Assembly (NCBI GenBank): GCA_036320915.1
Contig: JAXBDG010000009.1
Coordinates: 1,922,001 to 1,986,000, forward strand
Length of the DNA: 64,000 nt
Source of the DNA: Linnemannia elongata
Taxonomy: Eukaryota > Mortierellomycota > Mortierellomycetes > Mortierellales > Mortierellaceae
Direction of reading: 5' to 3'
Below the pieces are notes generated by a model. It was given only the letters and a program-made list of their open reading frames with translations, was not told the DNA's origin and searched no databases. The position numbers and the translations under genes are program-made. Positions 11,768 through 25,060 of this stretch are shown here, piece after piece. Positions within the stretch are counted from its first letter, which is position 1; every line of letters begins with the position of its first letter.

Positions 11768-12754
11768 ACAACTGATGCATAGAACCTCTATCGTGCAAGG
11801 AGACAGGATGGACGATAAGATTTCTACTTTTACGAACATACACCTTTGTTTCTGTTGCTGCTGGTCTTTGTTGATTTTTTTCTGCAAAAGCGCTATGAGG
11901 TTTAAATGTCGAGGATACGATGCTAAAATAAAAACATACACTAATGTCCCCGTCATGATTACATTACAAGCAAGTGCAGAACAGGGACCAACGTTTTTTT
12001 TTAGTGGATGAATGTATTTTTCAGGGCTTGAGCACAGATGGCCATTGCTTGCACACCGTTTCTCTTTTTTTTTTTTTTTTTTTGTGCCTGAGGGGTATAA
12101 ATACCATGAGCATCCGGGCAGGGTATGGGTACGGATGGAGTTGTAAAAAAAGAGGTGAAAAGATAGGCTTATGAAGAGCCAAAAAACGTAATCTTGTCAA
12201 TCAGGCACCACCACCACCACTATTCATGGTTTTCTTTCTGTTGCTTGAACTCAAAACACAAAAGGTCGAATAATGACATCACTTGAAAATCACACCTTCG
12301 TTGAGAGGGGGTTTAGGAGAAAGAGGTGACCTGCACCGACCCAGTACGACAAGTCAAAACAAACAAAGAGCAAGGAGGGGTAGGAGGACCAAGCATCAAA
12401 AGGAGGGGAAACAGGCACACGGATGAATATGTGTATGTATGTGTCGAGTGGTCAATTATCAATCGCAATTGGGGTGGACACCCTGACCATTTACTGCAAA
12501 AAAGGTATGGCGTAGAAAAAGGGATGACTATGACTGCATTGGCGATTGTCAAGTAGAGAGTGGTGAACAGCAAGAGGGTCAACGCCCTTTCTCTCTCATT
12601 TTTATTTCGTGCTCTTTTTCTTTGGAGGTCGTTTCTTTTCATCATTTTCTTCTGCACAATTTTTTCTTTCTACTTTTCGCCGCTTTTTTTTCTTCTTCTT
12701 TTCTCTTTTCCCCCCACACGCCACCCTCACACCTCTTCCTCTTACTTACTTACT

Positions 12755-12811
<57 letters not shown>

Positions 12812-12862
12812 CTCCTTGCCTCACCCAGTCTCCTTCTGCGTAAAGATCCACATCCCTTCACC
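11768..12862. other. Intergenic region with homopolymer T and the MAPK leader
   Basis: Holds the kinase 3' end, a 19-nt T run (12065-12083), then a CT-rich leader ending in four TTAC repeats (about 12742-12757). A (CT)n tract follows to about 12790 and then (CA)n to about 12808, just ahead of the MAPK start. No other gene is supported. Confidence 0.65.
12757..12808. repeat. Compound microsatellite (CT)n(CA)n
   Basis: About 17 CT dinucleotides followed by about 9 CA dinucleotides, ending 54 bp before the Hog1 start codon. It most likely lies in the transcribed 5' leader, so its length may vary between strains. Confidence 0.9.
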
Positions 12863-15720
<2,858 letters not shown>

Positions 15721-16162
15721 ACGATGAAAGCTTTTCGTTTGGCGTTGAGGCTGTTTGTCCGCCGCGCATTCTTTGACGAGAAGAGAGAAGGCAAAATCGA
15801 CGCCACTCGCCCCATACTGCATGTAGATTGGAGTTGCTCTGTCTTGTTCTCCTCCTTCGTCTTCAACCTTCTCACGTTATCTCTATGCTCATTCCCTTCC
15901 CGTTTTCATTCACACTTCAATATTATTTTGTACATGTCATTAGCTTTATTAAAAAAGACATAAAAACATAAAGACATAGTATGTTGTTTACAGGATCCGA
16001 AGAAGAAGGGTAAGGACAAAGAGTAGAAGAAACGCCACCGCTCATCGCATTTCGGCAACCAAATTGGTGGCAAATTACGGAGATATGGTGAAACAAAACA
16101 AGGCGAATGTACAGTTTTGCAGTGGTTATTGTTTTGCTGCAGTCTGTTGAACAGCTATAGGA
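15721..16162. other. Convergent spacer between Hog1 and the AT-hook frame
   Basis: Holds the two 3' ends of convergent genes, including an A-rich stretch near 15950. No gene or structured element was seen. Confidence 0.6.
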
Positions 16163-17371
16163 CTAGAGACTACTGGAGAGCGAGCGAGAGTTATTAATGC
16201 TCAGTAGTGCGCACCAACGGCTTTTCGAACCCTTGGGTCTGCCTGGTCCTTGTCTGTTGGGCATCAGCGTCACCGGCAGGACAGGGCGCAAGGCCTGAAT
16301 TGAAGCTGCATTAACAGCTTTAGTCGCGGTTGCATTCGCGTTGGAAAATGATGATGCCGAAGCGAGAGAAGGATCGGTGACTCGGAGTCGTATTTGACGG
16401 ACGGATTGGGCCATGGCTCTAGCACGGGTTGTAACGGTGGGTGTGATGATCGACGAGATCGAGGTGGATCGGTTCTTGAAGAATAGGGAGCCCTTGGGTC
16501 AACCTGGGCCTCGCTTCACCGTGACAACATTAGTATCAGGCGGATAAGGTAAAGGAGAATGGTATCGGCTCCTGGACGACAGGGAAGCCTTCTTGGATCG
16601 ACCAGAACGTTGCTTAACCGTGACGGCATCAGTAACGGGAAGATGAGACGGAGGAATGGGTCGTGTATTACAGGAGGAGGAGAGGAAACTTTTGGGTTGA
16701 CGAGGGCCTCTTCTCACCTCCACAACAGCATCGGATGGTGGAGGTGAAGGAGGAGGAGGAAGAACATTTGAGTCGCCAGGGCCTCGCTTCGCTGCATCAA
16801 TAACGTTAGGAGGATGAGGAGACGGAAGTTGTTTCTTGGAGTAACTTCTGGGCCGGCCGAGACCTCTCTTCAATGCAGTAACATCTGGTGGTGGCGATGG
16901 AAGAGTAGCGGAGGGAGACGTCAGAAGAGAAGGAGGAAGAGTGGCCATGAAGGGTCTTTGGACTTGTGGATCGACATGTAGATCGCTCTCGTCTTTGTTC
17001 CCGCCGATGCTGTTGATGTTGGTGGCATCGCAATGCTGGCGGTAGCGAGCAACAAAAGAAGACGAAGAACGGGAAAGGTGGTGCCTGAAGATGTCTTCGT
17101 TACTGAAGATGTTGTAGTCGTCCTCTTGCAGCCAAGGCGGAGTAGATATGTCGTCTCAGTTGCCCAGGTTGTCGTCGTTGTGGTCGGCGTTGTTGCTGTT
17201 GCTGATGTAGTCGTTGTAGCTGTCACCAAAGAGGAGTGCGATATGGTTAAGGACTCGGATTTGGCGATAATGTAACAAGTTCTCCTCTTCGTCTTCATAG
17301 TGAGGTCGAGACTCAAACCTGTCTGGCTCTTCAGAGATGTGTTGTCGGTAGCTGTGGCGATCCATAGTCAT
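16163..17371 (-). pseudogene. AT-hook repeat protein reading frame interrupted by two in-frame TGA codons
   Basis: One reading frame of 403 codons is open across the whole interval except for TGA at 17158-17156 (codon 72) and TGA at 16501-16499 (codon 291). The C-terminal two thirds repeat, every 25-35 residues, an AT-hook-like core after a Pro-rich spacer. KRGLGRPRS near 16860 and QGPGRPKGSKSR near 16240 are good AT-hooks (minor-groove DNA binding). RRGPRQPKS, KQRSGRSKK and KRGPGDSN are eroded. The second TGA falls exactly where the hook arginine is expected (KRGPG-stop-PKGS), so it looks like CGA to TGA. The N-terminal part (MDRHSYRQHISEEPDRFE) has no recognised domain. Alternatives are a spliced gene whose introns remove the stops, though no good donor/acceptor pairs are seen, or readthrough. 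The protein may be a chromatin factor; function is not assigned. Confidence 0.5.
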
Positions 17372-17823
17372 GTTTTTGTTTTTGTGGAGCGTTCATGTAT
17401 ATGCTTATTGGTACTGAGTAGATTTGAGAGTGTGCTTGGCGATGATGAAGAAAGAAGAAAGCAAGCTGGGTGGGGAAGATCTGTCTTCGAACGACCTTTT
17501 GTACAGAACGAAAACAAAGGAGGCTTTGCTTTGTCTGATCAAAAAGAAAAGCCAGTTTCATGAACAACACAGCAAAAAAAAAAAAAAAGACAGAACAAGC
17601 CCGAAGCGAATGCACTATTATCGAAACCGTTATAATGGTTCCTACGCTTTTTTTTTTTGAAAAGTTATCAAATAGCAATACTGCAGGCTAAACAAATATG
17701 CGCGAATCCTCTTCCTCCAATGTGCGTGTGGTGTATGTGTGTCCTGACGAAGAGTTGGTAGATGCGAGAACAGCTTCCTCACAGAAGAAACTCCTTGTCC
17801 TGATAAAAAAAAGGGTGATGGCT
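17372..17823. other. Spacer between the AT-hook frame and the p24 gene
   Basis: A-rich, with a run of about 15 A near 17573-17588. No gene was recognised. Confidence 0.55.
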
Positions 17824-19281
17824 TTAGATCATCTTTCTGGCCTCAAAGAAGCCACGGAGATGACGCATCTGCCAGGCGCAGGTGATGGCCAAGACCACCA
17901 ACTGAACAATAGTCCATGTCACGGTGTGTCCGTTGGTCGCCTCACTCTTGTCACGGAACTCTCTCTCGTGGTCCTATTGACATTCATTGGGATAGATAGA
18001 CTTGTCAGCGAAAATGTGTTTCATCAAATAGGAATAAAATAAGCTTGGCTTTACATCCACGACATCCTTGCTCATTAATATTGAGGTGCTTACACGAAGG
18101 TATGACTGCTCGCGTCTGATATCGTTGACCTTGTGGTTCAAATCACGGACACGCTGGGCCAAGTCTAATCATCAAATTAGTGAGTTCACGTAACGAAAAC
18201 GACAATCGTTAGCATTACTCCCTTCCGACTTTCTGCGGGATAAAGACATAGAGCGCTTTCGCTATGCCTTCGTCCTTGCTGCGATTAAATTGAAAGGTTC
18301 CTCACCACTCAAGGTACCCTCAGAAGCCTCGGTAGCGTCATCCATAATGTCGCGAATCGCCAAGTCCAAGTTAAGTCTCTGTTTTCGATAGACGCCATAG
18401 GTAAAGGGTTATGGTTAGCAAGAGGATACGTGAGAGAAAGACAGATCGGCGAGGTAAGGAGAAAAAACGCGTAAGATAGCACACATCTGATCCAACGAAA
18501 CGGAAAAACAGCAAACTTACGATCTTGGTGGAACTGAACCATCCGGCGGTCGAGGTGAAGAGGCAGATCGCGTGCTGACCAGACTCGGCAGAGGTGAACT
18601 TGAACTGGCCCTTGGGGCTCAACTTTTGGCTGTAAATCCTGTTACCCGATGGCAATTCCTATCAATGGTTAGGAAGGGGAGAGGATGGTCCTTTAAGGTT
18701 AGAGAACAGGGCTGTGGGGAAACAGAACAAGCGACGCCCAAGTATGCCATAAAAACAAGAAAAAGATGAAAGATGGAGGGCACTCACATCGACGATGACC
18801 TCGATTCCGACCTCCTTGTTGTGAATAAACTTGTTGTGCTCCTCGCTCCACTCCTCGGCGGTATATTCACCTAAGCAGTACAAGGAAGCAACGGGGAAGG
18901 GTCTTGTCAATAGCCGTTCATCTTGTGGTTATGAATGCGAGCCTTCCTGGCCACATCATCTTGCCAACACGCGCCTCTTTGTGGACAGATCCTATGCATG
19001 TATTGCTGGCTGGCGTCCAGCTGTATTCCTTGCTTCGTCTCCATCACGTTCTTATTGTGATCGCTGTATTGCTAAGGCTGGTTGTTGCCACATCCTCGCC
19101 TCATAACGCCCTGGACAAGTCGAGTGGTCGGTTTACCTATGACCATGGTCTCCTTGGGGAGCTCCTCGGTGAAGCACTTTTGCTCGGAACCCTCGAGGTA
19201 GAAGTAGAGTCCAAACACGGAAGGGAGGATGCTAAGGAGCACCAGCAGGCAGATGCTCCAGCGGGTGACGTTGATGGCCAT
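17824..19281 (-). CDS. p24/EMP24-GP25L-Erp family cargo receptor (alpha/Erp-like)
   Basis: Type I membrane protein that cycles in COPII/COPI vesicles between ER and Golgi and selects cargo such as GPI-anchored proteins. Six exons: 19281-19137, 18870-18788, 18658-18521, 18378-18306, 18164-18094 and 17973-17824; 219 residues. Seen: signal peptide (residues 1-24, WSICLLVLLSILPSVFG), GOLD-domain start LYFYLEGSEQKCFTEELPKE, a long coiled-coil neck (LAQRVRDLNHKVNDIRREQ), one transmembrane helix (WTIVQLVVLAITCAW) and a cytosolic tail RHLRGFFEARKMI with the FF motif and basic residues typical of p24 sorting tails. The ATG at 19281 is chosen because it starts the signal peptide. A UPRE-like TGACGTGG lies 140 bp upstream. 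Confidence 0.94.
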
Positions 19282-19419
19282 GGCTGCGTTGTGTGTGTGA
19301 TTGGTGTAAAGGTTAAGTTGAAGCAAGTGAGTGAGTTGATGAGTATGAGAGAGGATGTGAAATAGGAGTGTGTGGGCTGAAGGGGCCTGAAACGAAAGCC
19401 GTCCGTCCAAATGGATCAA

Positions 19420-19427
19420 CCACGTCA
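19420..19427 (-). promoter_or_regulatory. UPRE-like TGACGTGG upstream of p24
   Basis: On the minus strand this reads TGACGTGG, the core bound by Hac1/XBP1-type bZIP factors. It lies about 140 bp upstream of an ER-Golgi transport gene. A single 8-mer, so only suggestive. Confidence 0.3.
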
Positions 19428-19613
19428 CACACACAATCGGGTGCAGGACAATGGACGCCATAATTCTCTTATTGGCTGAAGCTAACCATGAAATCTTTCC
19501 TAATATGGATTAATTTTTACAGTCAATTGACACCATAATACAATGAAAATAGGCACAATGAGATCATTTGACACAATACATTTATTCGCTGGCATTTTCG
19601 CAAAGCACTGCTC

Positions 19614-19817
19614 TCATTCGGGCCTTTGACTTGAAGATAGACGCTGTATAGCAAAGCTACTGTTTCTTGGAGGTACTGTAAGAGGCTTTCTTTTCTTTTT
19701 AGCCTCAAGCACATGGTACATCTTCTCAAGAAATGCTTGGGCATTCTCGCCCTCATTGGCCAATAAATCAGCCTGTCTCTTTTCAGCCCTCTGAAAAATA
19801 GCTCTTTGACAACTCAT
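19614..19817 (-). CDS. Unrecognised small charged reading frame (tentative)
   Basis: 67 codons starting MSCQRAIFQRAEKRQADLL with an amphipathic, charged N-terminal half. A possible 47-nt intron (donor after the LEKM codons, acceptor CTTACAG) would shorten it to about 38 residues ending in KITSKKQ. No family recognised. It may be a real short protein or chance. Confidence 0.2.
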   Translation of the reverse strand: MSCQRAIFQRAEKRQADLLANEGENAQAFLEKMYHVLEAKKKRKPLTVPPRNSSFAIQRLSSSQRPE

Positions 19818-20480
19818 TTGATGGACTCAAGTTTTCGGTTGATTTGACATATTTTATATCGCTCTATTCACTAATATATACGGCCGGCAGCCACTGCGTT
19901 GAGACCTTTGACTCCAAGCTGTTAAGTGGGAGTGCGGGGAGTAACGAAAAGAATGAGTTGACTTTATTCATATCACACGAAGGATGAAAGCTATAAAATA
20001 GCACCTGATCCGTGCTCAAGTCCTGTCACCACGGTTTACATGTATTGGAGGTACACTTCTCTTTTTTCGGGCTCTTATCTCATGGAATACTTCGACAGTG
20101 ATCAGCGCTTGTTCTCGCTAGCCTCGAACGCCAAGGTGTTTGCGACTTCCCGTTCTAACTTCTCTCGTTCTCATTCTTCTGCCCGATGCTTTTTGAAGGT
20201 GAAGACGGATATGCGGTGAAATACTATTCTCCACAGTCAATTAGATTGATATCACAACTGGTTAACTCTTGCACGAGAGTAAAGTCTCCACAAAAGCAAA
20301 CTTCCATGCACAGTTACATAAGCTTCCGTTATCTGGCCTATAACGCTTTTCTCGCCGTCGCGGCCCCTTAAACGCATGATCCTCACTCAATCACCCTTGT
20401 CCCAACAGCTTCACCCATCGTTCCCCTCTTCTCAATTCCTCACATCACCCCCACTCTCATCTCATCCGCCACTAGCCAAT

Positions 20481-23400
20481 ATGGGACTGAAGGGGTTCTA
20501 TCCTTGGCTCCGCAAGAAGAAAGGCTACCATCCCACGCTTCGTCACCCCATGCACCACCACCTGCCTGACGACGCCATTATTCGCGTGGATGTTTTGTCT
20601 TTCTTCACCAAAATTCGCGGAATCTACACCAAGCATGCAGACGACAAAACAAAGGCGCAAGCTATCCTATTCGAGCATCTCAAGAAATACGGCGACCCCT
20701 CGCACATGATGTTCTATATCGACGGCGCCCCTGCTCTCGAGAAGAAGGAGACTCACCGTGAGCGAAATGAGAAGCGAGCTAAGGCCCTCAAGAATGCCAA
20801 GGTTGCCATTGAGACGCTCGGGGACCGCATCAATCAAGGCAAGCCGCCCACCAAGCAGATGTTCAAGAATGTAGAGAGGAGTCTCCGTGGAGGATTCAAG
20901 TGGTCTCTTCAAGATCGGGAAGACTTCGTTCATTTTCTGCAGGCTCAAGAGCTCGATGCGCACCTTTGCAGGACCGAGGCCGACATTGATATCGCTGCAG
21001 AGTGCCAACCCAAAGACATTGTTCTGACTCAAGACTCGGATTTCTTCGCTTACGATTCAGTTACAACGATCTGGCGTCCTGTAGGCAAGTGGGACGACGT
21101 CAAGGTCTTAGAATACAGTAGAGAGGCGGTGCTGGCCCAGATACGACTGTCAACCACCAAGCTTACTGCCCTGGCATGCGTCTCGAGTAACGACCAGAAC
21201 AAGAACATTCCATCGATGGGGATTGCCACCAACTACAGCATTATAAAGGATCTACCCGACACAGGTAAGAACAAATAATTTGACAGCATGCCCATACCGC
21301 CTCTATTCTTTGTGGATATGGCCAGACTCATCATTACTCCTTTGGACCCTTTCTCTATTAGACGTGCCATCCCTGGTGAAGGAGTATCTCGAGAGTCCAC
21401 GCGTGGTCTGCCGCGATCAGGAAGGAATCGATTTCACGGCCTCTATTCTCGTGTTTACCACAATGACCCAGGAGATTGCTGCTCCAGCGGGCGTATCCTC
21501 TGTTCCGTCGCCGTCATCACAGTCAGTAACGCCTTTGACGGCCTCTCCTGCATCCATCTTATCGTACGAACTGCTCTGTCATCAGTACAAGCTGATCAAG
21601 GATCAGCATGCCAGAGCCAAGGAACAGAAGCGCCAAGGGAACTCGAGCAGCGAGAGGTAACACGTTAGGTGCTATGTGATTCTCTCACATGACACCTGAT
21701 ATGCTTTCCATGGCTTTCCCATCACTTACAATCAGTCTAACATGCTGTTTGCCTATTGCCGCACCCTTCGATATGCTCTAGCAACGCTAAACCCAATCGG
21801 CAGGGCAAGCACAGGGAATTTAGAAGGCATCGCGTGATCGATCGGCCTGCTCACCAGCCTCGAGTCTCGCAACAGGTGCACCGGCCGCGGCAGTCGTACA
21901 AGTCACGCGCAGAACCACAGCAACACGAACAGCCATCGATCTGTAAGCAATATGAACGAAAGCCCTACACGGCGGAGCAAGAGGCACGGTACCGGGAGTC
22001 GACAGCTGAGGCCAAGGGAAAGAAGGCGAAGAAGAAGCGACATCGTGAGACTCAGCGACTCAAAAAGGAAAAGGAGGTAGCCAAGAAGCCGCCGCCCAAG
22101 ATCGACGAGATGAACAAGGCTCAACTTATCAACGCTATGGTGTACGAGCATCCCCTTGTTTCCCTTCAAGTCGGCACAGTCAATGCCAACAGTAAGCGGG
22201 CAGCGGCAGCAACAACCACCAACGCCAATCAACTCCCCTCGTCTGAACAGCAAAAGCAACAACAGCAACAAGAGGTTTCTGCCTGCATTTTGGACATTGT
22301 TGGGCAAGTTCGCGCGACGAAGAGACATGCACAAGAGTTTTTGGGCACGTTCATCGAGACCGTCTTTGAGAGCGGTCTGACCGAGAATGACCGTATCATT
22401 CTGTACTCTTTGTGTCCCGTCGTCGAGTCCAAAATCCGTACGGTGCCTCAACCCAAGCAGGATTCTCAGGCACGCAGCAGCAGTTCCGCTGGCACTCCCA
22501 CGAAGGCTGAAGGCAACAAAGACACGGAGGATGAAGGCGACGAAGACGCGGAGGATGAAGGCGACGAAGATGCCGAGCCGTCTGCAATGGACAAACCCTT
22601 CTTTGCCTTTTACCAGATCCTTCTGGCGCATATCTACTCCCGCAAGATCAAGTTCAAGACGGTTGCCGAGCGGCAAGTTGGCCAGCTGCTTACACGTGCC
22701 ACCTCATTGGGCATCACTTTGCCCTCTGTTCCTCCACGCGACATTTCCTACCGAACCAACGGGTTGCTCGAGTCGACCACCAAGCAACTTTATCTTTCCA
22801 TCAAGAAGATGTATCGCAACGGCTCGGTCGCTCTTGAAAAGAAGGTAATGTGAAAGTTGTCAGTCAAAGCTTTGTCACGGACGAAATACAAAGAGAATAG
22901 CATTTATCAAAACATATTCCAAAACTAACGCTTTTCTTTCCCTCTACATTAGATCAACTCACAAGCGGATGTCCAACCTGGCACGGTACTTCCCAAAATC
23001 GACCCCAAGCTACCTGCCATTGAGAACTACCTACTTTTGAACAAGGCCACCGGCGGATCGAGGCGTATTGCGCCTCTCTCACCCCTGGCGCCTCGCTACG
23101 TTAGCTTCTCTGAGCGGCAGTTGCTTCCACTGTTCTGGTCTTGGCCAACCCTCAAGGACAAGATCCGACGGATGATGAACGAGGATCGCTACTTTCAGGA
23201 TCCGGCCATAGTTCCCTCGCAGGCTGACGCTTTGGACTGGTTAGCCAGGACGACGCCTGGTCGCCTTATAACCTCTTTCCTGTCGGATGTCGGTCTCCCG
23301 CCAGACAAGCACGACAAGGGCTATCGCAAAACAACAACTGTCATGGACATGGACGGCAAGGACGGCAAGGAAGGGCTTCGGGAACACCTCAAATGTCTGC

Positions 23401-24919
23401 GGGCTGAGACATTTAACCCCAGGGATTGACACAACAAGGTTTATGTCCTGAAGGGCTCGATCCGGACAAATGGACGTCTGCTGCAGCTGCTGGCCTACAA
23501 GCTGAAGGAACTCCAGTCTGTTCGGTACCTTCGTATTCCCGAGAACAAGGCCCCAAACCCACTCCTTACGACCATTGGTGGTACAAACCGTTATCTGACC
23601 GAAGCTCGAAATATCTTCTTCTCAGCTGCTGATGTGGAGAATCTGTTGGCTACTGATCCCAGTCAGGTCACGGTGTTGTCACTTGATTTGGGTACCTCCT
23701 GCATCGTTGGTGCCACCGCTTCGTTCCCACCTGGCCAAAGCCCTACCACGTTGGCGCGTCCCCTGTGTCAGGATGGCGGCCAAAAGAAGAGGAAGAAGAA
23801 GAGAAGGCGTGCCAAGCTGAAGCCTGGTGATAGAAAGCGGCAGAGGAAGAGGCAGAAGGCGCGCAAGCTGGGCGGGCGGTCTCTGGCGATTCGGTGCTTT
23901 GATCTGGTGGTCAAGCGAAAGGCCGTGTCGCGGCCCACAGACAGCTTTTCCAACTGGCTCGAGGACCGGCGGGAGAACACCATTGGACCATCTACCGGCA
24001 GAACTATTCAGAAGATTGAAACCGCCCTACCGCCTCTCAAGGGAGAGGGTGCCTCGTTTTGCGAGTATGTAGCAATGCGTCGAGCGTCGGAGGAAGACCT
24101 GGACACCTTTTACAACAACACCAACTTCTGGAAGCACAAATGGGATTCCAACATTTGCCGAAAGGAAGAGTACTACAAGGTTGCTGAGGGTTTGCTAAAC
24201 ATGATTGGTGGATCTGTCGGTAGGCCGAGATTGCCACACCAAAACGTCGTGATCGCGATTGGGCTAGCCAAGTTCACTGCTGTTCATGGCCCACCAGCCC
24301 TCAATGGCACGTTCCAGGCGTTTTTCATCAATCTGGTAGGGCATACTGTTGCAACGACTGTTCAGCAAGGTCATTTCTTTACAGGGACATGCTAATGTTG
24401 CTTTTATTTTTTTTTTTTGTCTTGACTTAGGCTCGTTCGTTGGGCTACCTTGTGGTTGGAATCAACGAATATTATTCCTCCAAACGATGCCCTCGCTGCC
24501 ATGCATTTGTCTGTGCGACGTCGGACTGGCGGACCCTTTACTGCACAACTTGCAAACGGTTCCTTCAGCGAGATGTTATGGCCTCCGAAAACATGAACAA
24601 TGCAACCAAGGGTCACCTGATCCACCAGCAGCGGCCGCACTACCTTCAGCCTCGGCGTCAAGACGGATCTTACCCGTGGATGGATGTTGCTGCTGGTGAC
24701 GGTAGTGGGGGTGGAGGAGGAGAAGCAGCTGGACCATCGGCTGTGGCCATGGACAGCAATGGAGACGAAGCAGGTGGTGGTGGTGGCGGAGGGGCAGTAA
24801 CAGCCAGAAAGAGGCGCGCCGCTTCGATCGTCTCAGTCGAGGTCCCCGACACCGGCATCTATCCCATGACTGACGCCCTCAGTTCTTCGTCCAGCCACAT
24901 GGGGAAAAAAGCGAAATGA
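20481..24919 (+). CDS. FEN1/XPG-like nuclease fused to a Fanzor (TnpB-like) RuvC nuclease; one in-frame TGA
   Basis: Five exons in one continuous frame: 20481-21264, 21362-21656, 21782-22844, 22953-24335 and 24431-24919; 1338 codons. The N-terminus (about 1-260) is a FEN1/XPG-type PIN nuclease: MGLKGFYPWL start, Asp37 (RVDVLSF), Asp81 (YIDGAP), Glu166/Asp168 (EADID) and Asp185/Asp187 (TQDSDFF). The middle has a basic helix and DEGDEDAE repeats (22508-22575). The C-terminus is Fanzor: a WED-like block RYVSFSERQLLPLFW, VYVLKGSIRTNG, RuvC-I SLDLGTS (Asp959), a Lys/Arg-rich stretch, RuvC-II INEYYSSKRC (Glu1188), zinc ribbon CPRC...CTTC, and RuvC-III QRDVMASENM (Asp1223). All six PIN acids and three RuvC acids are present. 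TGA at 23427-23429 (codon 873) interrupts the Fanzor part; the frame is open on both sides. Fanzors are eukaryotic RNA-guided nucleases; the role of the fused PIN domain is unknown. Confidence 0.8.
22508..22575. repeat. 18-21-nt coding repeat (acidic DEGDEDAE units)
   Basis: Tandem units encoding (E)DEGDEDAE three times within the linker between the PIN and Fanzor parts of the fusion protein; a flexible acidic spacer. Confidence 0.8.
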
Positions 24920-25060
24920 CCATAGCAGTTTCACAATGTAGGATGCTCCATAGCGTCTGTAGTTAGATATACATGCCTGTACGCATGTTCCATAGTGTAG
25001 GGTCACGTGAGCTCGGCTACTTCATCGTGGCCGAGGCGCAGCGATTACTCACCTCGGTGA
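24920..25060 (+). ncRNA. Candidate structured 3' element (possible omega-RNA region) behind the Fanzor gene
   Basis: Directly after the stop codon lie several complementary segments. ACATGC (24971-24976) pairs with GCATGT (24983-24988). CTCGGCTAC (25012-25020) pairs with GTGGCCGAG (25027-25035) with one G-T wobble. An outer pair, GTCAC (25002-25006) with GTGAC (25047-25051), encloses the second hairpin. Fanzor guide RNAs are typically encoded at the 3' end of the gene, so position and foldability are suggestive. No transcript evidence is available. Confidence 0.3.

Larger units (their letters stand above)
19282..20480. other. Divergent intergenic region between p24 and the FEN1-Fanzor gene
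   Basis: Carries the p24 promoter and the 5' flank of the FEN1-Fanzor gene (CT-rich from about 20380). A small unrecognised minus-strand frame lies at 19614-19817. No terminal inverted repeat matching the right flank of the Fanzor gene was found by eye. Confidence 0.5.

Noticed and set aside
20481..24919. Prokaryotic IS605/IS607-type TnpB insertion
   Set aside because: The gene has four spliceosomal introns, a eukaryotic Fanzor-type arrangement and no TnpA gene or recognisable IS ends.
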